Under the pieces are notes generated by a model that was given only the letters and a program-made list of their open reading frames with translations, was not told where the DNA came from and made no database searches. From Chloroflexota bacterium (lineage in GTDB: Bacteria > Chloroflexota > Dormibacteria > CF-121): 17,900 nt of DNA. The translations under genes and the position numbers were made by a program. Where the stretch lies: positions 1-17,900 of the forward strand of contig VBGO01000087.1 of assembly GCA_005882525.1 (NCBI GenBank). The letters run 5' to 3'. Positions 7,558-14,361 of the stretch are shown here, in pieces (the first letter of the stretch is position 1; every line of letters starts with the position of its first letter).

Positions 7558-9552
7558 ATGGCGCCCACGCTAACGGCTCAGCCGCAAACAAGGCCGTATG
7601 GCGGCTGGCGGTCGCCGATCACGGCGGATGCCATCGTCGCCGGGGTTGTCGGCCTCGGTCAGATCCAGCTGGACGGCGATGACATCTATTGGGTCGAGCA
7701 ACGCCCGAGCGAGAAGGGCCGCAATGTCGTCGTTCGGCGACGCCCCGATGGCACGACCGTAGACATCACGCCACCGGAGTTCAACGCGCGAACCCGCGTC
7801 CACGAATACGGGGGCGGCGCCTACCGGGTTCACCACGGGACGGTCTGGTTTGCCAACTTCAGCGATCAGCGCCTCTACCGCCAGGATGCTAGCCAGCCAC
7901 CGATCCCGATCACGCCACCACGAGACATCCGGCACGCGGACCTGGTGCTCGACGAGCGGCGGCAACGGTTGATCGCCGTTCGCGAGGATCACACGACCGG
8001 CTCGGCCTCGGCCGTGAACAGCATCGTCAGCCTCGACCCCTTGTCTCCCTCTCCCCTTGTGGGGGAGGGTAGGGGTGGGGGGTTGACTCTGGTCGACGGC
8101 AACGACTTCTACGCGACGCCGCGGGTCAGTCCCGGCGGCTCGCACCTGTGCTGGCTTACCTGGAACCACCCCAACATGCCGTGGGACGGCACCGAGCTGT
8201 GGGTCGCGGAACTGACGGATGATGGCGGCCTTCGCGCTCCGCGCAAAGTCGCCGGAGGCGAGCAGGAATCGATCTTCCAGCCGACCTGGTCACCAGACGG
8301 CGTGCTCTATTTCGTTTCCGACAGGAGCGGTTGGTGGAACCTCTACCGCTGGCGTGGGGAGCGAATCGAGCCGGTTGTCGAGCTGCCCGCTGAGCTGGGC
8401 ACCACGCAGTGGCTCTTTGGCCTGTCGACCTATGCCTTCGAGTCGGAACGCCGAGTCGTTTGCCAGGTCCGGTCGGCAGGCCTGGCCAGGATGGCGACCG
8501 TCGACCCCGAAGCCGGCCGTCTGCAGAACCTCGACACGCCCTACACGGCGCTCTCCCCGTACATCCAGGCGCGGGCCGGCAGGGCGTTCACGATCGCGGG
8601 CTCGCCCACCCAGCCGCTGGCACTGATCGCCGTTGAGCTGAAGACCGGCCAGGCGGATGTGCTGCGCCGCTCTGACGATCTGGCCATAGCCCCGACCTAC
8701 CTCTCCGTACCCGACGCCATCGAGTTTCCGACGGAGCGCGGCGTCACCGCCCATGCCTTCTTCTACCCGCCGGTGAATCCGGGGTTTGCGGCCCCGGCGG
8801 GCGAGCTCCCACCACTGATCGTCTACGTCCACGGCGGGCCAACCGGCGCGGTGTCAAACGCACTGGATCTCGAAGACCAGTTCTGGACCACGCGAGGCTT
8901 CGGCTACCTGGTGGTGAATTACGGTGGCAGCGCCGGCTTCGGCCGAGACTATCGCCGGCGGCTGACCGGTAAATGGGGCGTGGTCGACGTCGAAGACTGC
9001 GTCAATGGGGCACGCTACCTGATCGAGCGCCGGCGGGTCGATGGCAACCGGGTGGCGATCACCGGAGGAAGTGCGGGCGGGTACACCGTGTTGCGCGCCC
9101 TCACGACCACGGAATTCTTCAAGGCCGGCGCCAGCCACTATGGCATCAGCGACCTCGAGGTCTTTCATACCGACACCCACAAGTTCGAATCGATGTATGA
9201 CCAGGGCCTGATCGGCCTCTGGCCCGAGGAGCGGCACGTCTACCGCGAGCGCTCCGCGATCCATGCGGTCGACCGGATCACAGCACCGGTGATCCTGTTT
9301 CAGGGACTGGAGGACAAGATCGTGCCGCCCAACCAGGCCGAAATCATCGTCGACGCGCTCCGGAAAAAAGGGTTGCCGGTCGCCTACATCCCGTTCGAGG
9401 GTGAGCAGCACGGCTTCCGAATCGCGAAGAATATCAAGCGCTCGCTCGAAGCCGAGCTGTATTTCTACTCGAGGGTCTTCGGCTTCGATCTGCCCGATCC
9501 GATCGAGCCGGTCCCGATCGACAACCTGAAGCAGCCCGCTGGAACGACGTAA
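7558..9552 (+). CDS. S9 family prolyl oligopeptidase / acylaminoacyl-peptidase-like enzyme
   Basis: A 664-residue cytoplasmic serine peptidase: an N-terminal beta-propeller (about 1-370) that gates substrate access, followed by a C-terminal alpha/beta-hydrolase domain. Catalytic residues are clear: Ser505 in GGSAGGY, Asp586 in GLEDKIVPP and His618 in GEQHGFR. The oxyanion-hole strand reads VYVHGGPTG. There is no signal peptide. Residues from about 162 to 175 (SPSPLVGEGRGGG) match no peptidase sequence and are the translation of an inserted GC-rich repeat, listed separately. They lie in a propeller loop between IVSLD and VDGNDFYATPRVS, where family members have a short linker, so the enzyme may still fold. 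A GTG at 7555 is an alternative start. The aldo/keto reductase gene overlaps the 3' end. Confidence 0.93.
   Translation: MAPTLTAQPQTRPYGGWRSPITADAIVAGVVGLGQIQLDGDDIYWVEQRPSEKGRNVVVRRRPDGTTVDITPPEFNARTRVHEYGGGAYRVHHGTVWFANFSDQRLYRQDASQPPIPITPPRDIRHADLVLDERRQRLIAVREDHTTGSASAVNSIVSLDPLSPSPLVGEGRGGGLTLVDGNDFYATPRVSPGGSHLCWLTWNHPNMPWDGTELWVAELTDDGGLRAPRKVAGGEQESIFQPTWSPDGVLYFVSDRSGWWNLYRWRGERIEPVVELPAELGTTQWLFGLSTYAFESERRVVCQVRSAGLARMATVDPEAGRLQNLDTPYTALSPYIQARAGRAFTIAGSPTQPLALIAVELKTGQADVLRRSDDLAIAPTYLSVPDAIEFPTERGVTAHAFFYPPVNPGFAAPAGELPPLIVYVHGGPTGAVSNALDLEDQFWTTRGFGYLVVNYGGSAGFGRDYRRRLTGKWGVVDVEDCVNGARYLIERRRVDGNRVAITGGSAGGYTVLRALTTTEFFKAGASHYGISDLEVFHTDTHKFESMYDQGLIGLWPEERHVYRERSAIHAVDRITAPVILFQGLEDKIVPPNQAEIIVDALRKKGLPVAYIPFEGEQHGFRIAKNIKRSLEAELYFYSRVFGFDLPDPIEPVPIDNLKQPAGTT
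8041..8083 (+). repeat. Dispersed GC-rich repeat inserted in frame in the peptidase gene
   Basis: The stretch contains CCCTCTCCCC (8047-8056), a TTGT loop, and GGGGGAGGG (8061-8069), a near-perfect hairpin with one extra T in the left arm. It is followed by the tail TAGGGGTGGGG. It translates in the peptidase frame to SPSPLVGEGRGGG, a peptide widely seen where this kind of short repeat has entered coding sequence. The core is the same as in the palindrome at 2246-2271. The insertion keeps the frame open. Boundaries are approximate, since no uninterrupted homologue was aligned. Confidence 0.75.
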
Positions 9553-10315
9553 GCTTGGCCCGACCTCGCTCCAGCTGCCGGCGATCGGCATGGGCACCTG
9601 GCAGACCTTCGATACTGCAGAAGACCGCACCCCGATCGTCGACGAGGCGCTCGCCGCCGGCATCGATCTCTTCGATTCATCCCCGATGTACGGCCGGGCG
9701 GAGGACAGTCTCGCCCAGGCGCTAGGGAGCCGGCGAGATGAGGCCATCATCGCCACCAAGCTCTGGACGGATCGTGAGTCCGAAGGACGCGAGCAGGTGG
9801 AGCATGCGCTCAGCCTGTTCGGTCGGGTCGAGATCTACCAGGTGCACAACCTGGTGAACTGGAGAGCGCAGCTGCGCATGCTGGAGCGCCTGAAGGCCGA
9901 GGGAAAAGTTGTCGCTGTCGGCGCCACGCACTACTTGCCGTCGGCCTTTGACGAGCTCAGCGAGGTGATGCGCACGGGACGGCTCGACATGATCCAGCTG
10001 CCCTACAACCCGCGGCTTCGGGAGGCTGAACGACGCGTTCTCCCGCTGGCGGCCGAGCTCGGGCTTGGGGTGCTCATTCATAGTCCGCTGCGCTTCGGCG
10101 TCCTGAACAAGCGACTCGACAAGGGCATGCTCGCGGAGCTCGGTATCAAGACGGTGGCGCAGGCGGTTCTCAAGTGGATCGCGAGCGATCCGCGCGTCAG
10201 CTCCGTGCTGACGGCGACCAAGACGCCGGGCCGGCCGAGCGAAAATGCGCAGGCCGGCGATCCGCCCTGGCTCGATCCGGATCAGCGGGAGCGCCTCGCC
10301 ACGCTGCTCGGCTGA
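9539..10315 (+). CDS. Aldo/keto reductase
   Basis: A 258-residue NADPH-dependent aldo/keto reductase (TIM barrel), slightly short for the superfamily. The catalytic tetrad is visible: Asp46 and Tyr51 in LFDSSPMYG, Lys74 in IIATKLW and His103 in IYQVHNL. The cofactor-phosphate region TATKTPGRPSEN is near the end. The first conventional start is ATG 9590, but the family's conserved beginning (here ERRKLGPTSLQLPAIG) lies upstream in the same frame. That frame opens only at 9530 and contains no ATG, GTG or TTG before 9590. I therefore take CTG 9539 as the start, which overlaps the last 14 bases of the peptidase gene. If ATG 9590 is correct, the protein is 241 residues and lacks the N-terminal beta hairpin. 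The two genes are probably cotranscribed; the substrate is unknown. Confidence 0.87.
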   Translation: MERRKLGPTSLQLPAIGMGTWQTFDTAEDRTPIVDEALAAGIDLFDSSPMYGRAEDSLAQALGSRRDEAIIATKLWTDRESEGREQVEHALSLFGRVEIYQVHNLVNWRAQLRMLERLKAEGKVVAVGATHYLPSAFDELSEVMRTGRLDMIQLPYNPRLREAERRVLPLAAELGLGVLIHSPLRFGVLNKRLDKGMLAELGIKTVAQAVLKWIASDPRVSSVLTATKTPGRPSENAQAGDPPWLDPDQRERLATLLG

Positions 10316-10336
10316 CCAACCGGTACGAGAGAAGCT

Positions 10337-10966
10337 CTAGCCCGTTTCGCCCGGGCGGAATGGCCCCCACTGGTTTAGTCCGCAGTTCCAGCCCTGATGA
10401 CCCGAAGTGTGCAGGCAGATGTGTTTGCCCAGCAGCAGCCAGTCATTCCAGTAGCCCACCGTGTAACCCTGCGATCCAGAACGATATAACCAGTCGACGT
10501 TCTGGTAGATCGGGCAGGATGGCGACTCATACCGGTCGCTGTCCACGGCCACCGTGTGAATGTCGGGTGGATAGTGCCCATCCCGGGCATGGTCGGCCTC
10601 GATGGTTCTGATTGCAACCTCGCCCTCGCAACGGCCGATACGCTCTGCCGTCTGCAGATTGTCCACCCAGAGCCATGCAGCCGGTTCGATGGCGATGAAA
10701 GCGATCACGACCACAAGTCCTACTCGTGCGAGCCAACCGACCTTCCCGAAAAGCTGGACACCCGCTACCACCGCCCCGAGGACGGCGGCGAGCGTACCGT
10801 AGGCCCAGCCGTAACCGAGGAAGAAGGGCAGGATGACACAGGCGAAGAGAAACAGCAGGCCGAGGCCGCTCCTTACTAGCGAGCGCTGTGCGAGCAACCT
10901 GAGCGTTCCCCACCCGGCGAGCCCGGTCAAGGCCAGAAGAACGAGGGCGTAGACCAGGGCCGCCAT
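10337..10966 (-). CDS. Membrane protein of unknown function with four N-terminal helices and a soluble C-terminal domain
   Basis: I do not recognise this 209-residue protein. Four hydrophobic helices are predicted at about 3-20, 34-52, 55-73 and 80-100. A soluble domain of about 105 residues follows, with four cysteines (113, 151, 184, 195), many Trp/Tyr residues and the segment EADHARDGHYPPDIHTV. That pattern (a charged helix ending in G-x-YP) recalls pseudopilin-like soluble domains, but the similarity is weak. If the C-terminal domain is outside the membrane, the cysteines could form disulfides. ATG 10966 starts directly at the first helix; a TTG at 10978 would add four residues. The gene converges on the aldo/keto reductase (21-bp gap) and lies 39 bp downstream of the Liv ATPase gene on the same strand, so read-through from that operon is possible. 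Confidence 0.7.
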   Translation of the reverse strand: MAALVYALVLLALTGLAGWGTLRLLAQRSLVRSGLGLLFLFACVILPFFLGYGWAYGTLAAVLGAVVAGVQLFGKVGWLARVGLVVVIAFIAIEPAAWLWVDNLQTAERIGRCEGEVAIRTIEADHARDGHYPPDIHTVAVDSDRYESPSCPIYQNVDWLYRSGSQGYTVGYWNDWLLLGKHICLHTSGHQGWNCGLNQWGPFRPGETG

Positions 10967-11005
10967 TCCTCGGTGCAACGAGGGCTTGCAGGCGGCTATT
11001 GCTCG

Positions 11006-12526
11006 CTAGCCACCGAGGTAAGCCTTCTGCACTTCGGGATTTCGACGAAGCGATGCCCCTGTGCCGCTGAGGAGGATGCGACCGGTCTCGACGACATAAG
11101 CGCGATCCGCGATCTCGAGCGCGCGCAGCGCGTTCTGCTCGCCCAGCAGGATCGTGACGCCGTCGTTGTGGATCGTCTGGATGACCAGCAGCAGGAGCTT
11201 CGGTCGGGCGAGCAGGCCCCGGGCGATCGCCAGGATCTGCTGCTCGCCCCCTGAGAGTTGCCCGGCGGGGAGGTCCCGCCGCTGGCCAAGGATCGGGAAT
11301 TGCTGCATCAACCGCTCGATCTCGCCGTGGGCCGCGCGGCTGTCGCGTCGAGCCCAGGCGCCCAGCTCCAGGTTCTCCCGAACTGTAAGGCGAGCCAGGA
11401 TCTCGCGACCTTCGGGGACCTGGACCAGCCCCTGGCGGACGATCCGGTCGGGGGCGGCGGTCATCAGGTCGAGGTCGCCGAATCGCGCCACGCCGGCGTG
11501 CGGGCGCAGCACCCCGGACAGGGTGTTCAGGATGGTCGACTTGCCGGCGCCGTTGGCACCGATGAGGGCGACGATTTCGCCCTTGGCCACGCCAAAAGAC
11601 ACGCCGCGAACCGCCTGGATTGCGCCGTAAGAGACGGCGAGGTCGCGGACTTCCAGCAGGGGAGAGGCAGGTTCGCCGGACGACGACGGCCTCGCCGCGG
11701 CGACATCGAGCGCCTCGGAACCTGGGACATGCGTCGCACTCTTCTGTGCCTGCGTGCCGAGGTACGCCGCAATCACCGCAGGGTCCTGGGAGACGGCACC
11801 AGGCGCACCATCCGCGATCTTCCGCCCGAAGTTGAGGACCGCGATATGGCGGCAGACGCCCATCACCAGTCGCATGTCGTGGTCGATCAGCAACACCGTG
11901 AGGCCATCCTGGTTGAGCTGCTGGATCAGCGCCCGAACGCGGTCCTTCTCGGCTGGGTTCATTCCGGCCGCTGGCTCATCGAGGATCAACAGGTGGGGAT
12001 TGAGGGCCAGTGCTCGCGCCACTTCGAGTCGCCGCTGATCGCCGTAGGAGAGCGTGGCGGCGCGGCGCTCACCGAATGCCCCCGGCGGCAGGCCGACGCG
12101 TTCCAGCAGCTCACGCGCCCGCTCCACCCGGCGCCGATCCTCCCGGAGCAGTGGGCCGATCGGGACGAGCTGCTGCAGCGTGTCGTCGCGCCGGCGCAAA
12201 TGCATGCCGGCGAGCACGTTCTCGACCGCGGTCAGGTTGCGGTAGAGGCGAAGCGTCTGAAAGGTGCGGGCCACGCCGAGCCCGGCCACCGCATGAGGCG
12301 GGCGCCGGGCCAGCTCGCTCGCGCCGGTAGCGTTCTGCAGGCGAATACTGCCCGACTGTGGTCGGACATAGCCGGTCACCAGATTGACCAGTGTCGTCTT
12401 GCCGGCGCCGTTCGGTCCGATGAGTCCGAAGATAGTGCCCTCCTCGATCTCCAGGGACACATCGTCGACGGCGCGCACGCCGCCGAAAGAGCGCTTGAGG
12501 TTAGTGAGCTGAAGCAGGCCGCTCAC
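11006..12526 (-). CDS. livG-livF: Fused LivG-LivF ABC transporter ATPase; LivF half lacks Walker B
   Basis: One 506-residue polypeptide joins both ATPases of a branched-chain-amino-acid-type importer, normally two proteins. The LivG half (1-257) is complete: Walker A GPNGAGKT (37-44), signature LSYGDQRR (159-166), Walker B LLILDEP (179-185), H-loop IDHDM. A linker rich in Ala/Ser/Pro (258-289) leads to the LivF half, with Walker A GANGAGKS (323-330), Q-loop QVPEGR and signature LSGGEQQ (424-430). After RPKLLLL (441-447) the sequence jumps to VIQTIHNDGVTILLGEQNA. The family's DEPSxGLAP Walker B/D-loop and following helix, about 17 residues, are missing without a frame change (junction near 11183-11188). 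GTG 12526 is chosen over the longer open frame (to 12577) because GGAG lies five bases upstream and the protein then begins like other LivG proteins. It overlaps livM by 26 bases and is last in the liv operon. Confidence 0.9.
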   Translation of the reverse strand: MSGLLQLTNLKRSFGGVRAVDDVSLEIEEGTIFGLIGPNGAGKTTLVNLVTGYVRPQSGSIRLQNATGASELARRPPHAVAGLGVARTFQTLRLYRNLTAVENVLAGMHLRRRDDTLQQLVPIGPLLREDRRRVERARELLERVGLPPGAFGERRAATLSYGDQRRLEVARALALNPHLLILDEPAAGMNPAEKDRVRALIQQLNQDGLTVLLIDHDMRLVMGVCRHIAVLNFGRKIADGAPGAVSQDPAVIAAYLGTQAQKSATHVPGSEALDVAAARPSSSGEPASPLLEVRDLAVSYGAIQAVRGVSFGVAKGEIVALIGANGAGKSTILNTLSGVLRPHAGVARFGDLDLMTAAPDRIVRQGLVQVPEGREILARLTVRENLELGAWARRDSRAAHGEIERLMQQFPILGQRRDLPAGQLSGGEQQILAIARGLLARPKLLLLVIQTIHNDGVTILLGEQNALRALEIADRAYVVETGRILLSGTGASLRRNPEVQKAYLGG

Positions 12527-13421
12527 GCGATCTCCAGCGTGTCCACCAGCGCGGGGCGATGACGGCGAGGCCCCCACGGCCGACGATCCCCTGGGGACGG
12601 AAGATGATGACCAGGATCAGGATCACGCCGTTGACGACATCGCGGTACGCGCTCGCCCAGCGGATGATCTCCGGTAGTGCGGTGAGGAAGATCGCCCCCA
12701 CGACCGGGCCGACCACGTTGGTGGTCCCGCCGACCACGGCAAAGGTCAGGATCTGGATGGTACGAGAGATGCCGTACTCCGTTGGGTCGACAAAAAAGTT
12801 GATGTGCGTTTCGAGCGCCCCTGCGTAGCCGGCGACGACGGCGCTGATGATGAAGGCGATCATCTTGTAGAGCGGCACGTTGATGCCGTTGCTGGAGGCC
12901 GCGAGCTCGTCCTCGCGGATGGCGGCCCAGGCCTGGCCGAGCCGCGTGTGGGTCAGCCGCCACACCAGGTAGCTCAGGACCGGCACGGAGATCAAGATCG
13001 GAAGGATGCCACCAAGCGGATCGGCCGTGGGATTCTTGAGGCCCTGGCCTTCGCCGGTGATCGGCACATTGAGGATGACGCCGAGGCGCAAGGCTTCAAC
13101 AAAGCCAATCGTGGCGATAGCAAGGAAGATGCCGCGCAGCCGCAACACGGGCAGTCCGACGAGAAAGCCGATGAAACCGGCCAGCAGCGCGCCGCCGAGC
13201 ATGTTCAGGGGAAGCGGCGTCGGCAGGTAGAGGCTCATCAGGACGGTCGTATATGCGCCGATCGCCATGAAGCCCGCGTTGGCGAGCGTCAGCTGGCCGG
13301 AGTAGAAGGTGACGAAGATCGCGATGGCGAGGATCGCATTGATGCCGATTTGGGCAATCAGCAGCTCGTGCTGGTTGTAGAAGCCGACCGGGTCGGTGAA
13401 CAGCTGGATGAAAAAGTCCAC
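12501..13421 (-). CDS. livM: Branched-chain amino acid ABC transporter permease LivM
   Basis: A 306-residue integral membrane permease with the usual eight or nine helices. Family landmarks include FYSGQLTLANAGFMAIGAY (39-57), LRLRGIFLAIATIGF, and the EAA-like loop GQAWAAIREDELAASSNGI that contacts the ATPases. VVGGTTNVVGPVVGA and the closing FRPQGIVGRGG are also present. Translation begins at GTG 13421. No strong Shine-Dalgarno sequence is visible. It lies 18 bp after livH and overlaps the ATPase gene by 26 bases, so it is part of the same transcript. Length is normal and no key region is missing. The tail (WWTRWRSRERPASAH) is basic and cytoplasmic. Confidence 0.92.
   Translation of the reverse strand: MDFFIQLFTDPVGFYNQHELLIAQIGINAILAIAIFVTFYSGQLTLANAGFMAIGAYTTVLMSLYLPTPLPLNMLGGALLAGFIGFLVGLPVLRLRGIFLAIATIGFVEALRLGVILNVPITGEGQGLKNPTADPLGGILPILISVPVLSYLVWRLTHTRLGQAWAAIREDELAASSNGINVPLYKMIAFIISAVVAGYAGALETHINFFVDPTEYGISRTIQILTFAVVGGTTNVVGPVVGAIFLTALPEIIRWASAYRDVVNGVILILVIIFRPQGIVGRGGLAVIAPRWWTRWRSRERPASAH
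12532..12535 (-). promoter_or_regulatory. Shine-Dalgarno site of the livG-livF gene inside livM
   Basis: GGAG on the minus strand lies five bases before GTG 12526, within the 3' end of livM. It supports the shorter start for the fused ATPase and translation coupled to livM. Confidence 0.5.
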
Positions 13422-13439
13422 GCCCGGCCTAAAGGGGCA

Positions 13440-14354
13440 CTACAATCGCTCGCGCAGCCGGGTTCCGAAGAATCCCTGGGGGCGGACCACCAGCATCACG
13501 AAGAGCGCGGCAAAGGCCACCCCCGCGGCGATATTGCTGCCGAATCGGACGAAGGCGAACACCTCGATCAGGCCGAGCACGTAACCACCCAGGACGGCCC
13601 CGGGGACGCTGCCCATGCCGCCCAGGACGATGACGGCGAGCCCCTTCAGCTCCACCTGGTCGCGGCCAATGTAGGGGCTGATGTCCGAAATCGCCAGTCC
13701 GAAGAGCAACCCGGCGAGGCCACCCAGCGCCGAGGAGACGAACAGGGTCGCGGCGAAGATCCGATCGACGTTGATCCCGAGCAAGGTCGCAGCCCGGCGA
13801 TTCTCCGCCACCGCCCGTAGCGCGCGGCCCACCTGCGTGAAGCGGATGACGTAGCCGAGTACCAGCATCAACACGACCGAGGTCGCCAGGATGCCGAGCT
13901 TCGTCCCCTCGATGGTCAGCCCGGCGACGTGGTAGGTCGGGTTCGGAACGGCTTCTGTCGGGAAGCGTACGGAGTTCGGTCCATCCTGCCAGAGCCAACT
14001 GAATGGCGTGCCGGGCGTGGCTTGCTCGACGATCGCGACGAAGATCAGCGCCAAACCGATGGTGGAGATGAGGGCCGCGATCGGTGGCGCGTTCCGCCGG
14101 CGGAGCGGCCGCAGCGCGACAAATTCGATCAGCAAGCCCAGCAGGCCGCACACCACGATGGCGATCAACGCCGCCGGCAGGAACGGCATGCCGTGCAGCA
14201 CGACCAGCGAATACGTGATGACGGCCCCCAGCATGAAGACCGCGCTGTGGGCGAGGTTGACCACGTCGAGGACACCGAAGACGAGCGTGTATCCCACGGC
14301 GAAGAGCGCGTAAATCGACCCGATAAAGATCGCGTTGAGGACCTGTTGGGTCAA
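13440..14354 (-). CDS. livH: Branched-chain amino acid ABC transporter permease LivH
   Basis: A 304-residue permease, partner of LivM in the transmembrane channel. Recognisable segments are GSIYALFAVGYTLVFGVLDVVNLAHS near the N-terminus (given here only as a landmark), the EAA-like loop GRALRAVAENRRAATLLGI, LKGLAVIVLGGMGSVPGAV, and the closing RPQGFFGTRLRERL. Translation starts at TTG 14354, seven bases after the livK stop, with no Shine-Dalgarno sequence, so coupling to livK translation is likely. Length and motif content are normal for the family. Confidence 0.92.
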   Translation of the reverse strand: MTQQVLNAIFIGSIYALFAVGYTLVFGVLDVVNLAHSAVFMLGAVITYSLVVLHGMPFLPAALIAIVVCGLLGLLIEFVALRPLRRRNAPPIAALISTIGLALIFVAIVEQATPGTPFSWLWQDGPNSVRFPTEAVPNPTYHVAGLTIEGTKLGILATSVVLMLVLGYVIRFTQVGRALRAVAENRRAATLLGINVDRIFAATLFVSSALGGLAGLLFGLAISDISPYIGRDQVELKGLAVIVLGGMGSVPGAVLGGYVLGLIEVFAFVRFGSNIAAGVAFAALFVMLVVRPQGFFGTRLRERL

Positions 14355-14361
14355 CGCACGT

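Noticed and set aside
11258..12562. A 434-codon plus-strand open frame opposite the LivG-LivF gene
   Set aside because: Antisense shadow of a clear ABC ATPase; composition is not protein-like and no motif is present.
12804..13820. A 338-codon plus-strand open frame opposite livM and livH
   Set aside because: Spans two real genes on the other strand and is rich in Asp/Gly/His/Glu in a pattern mirroring hydrophobic codons; shadow.
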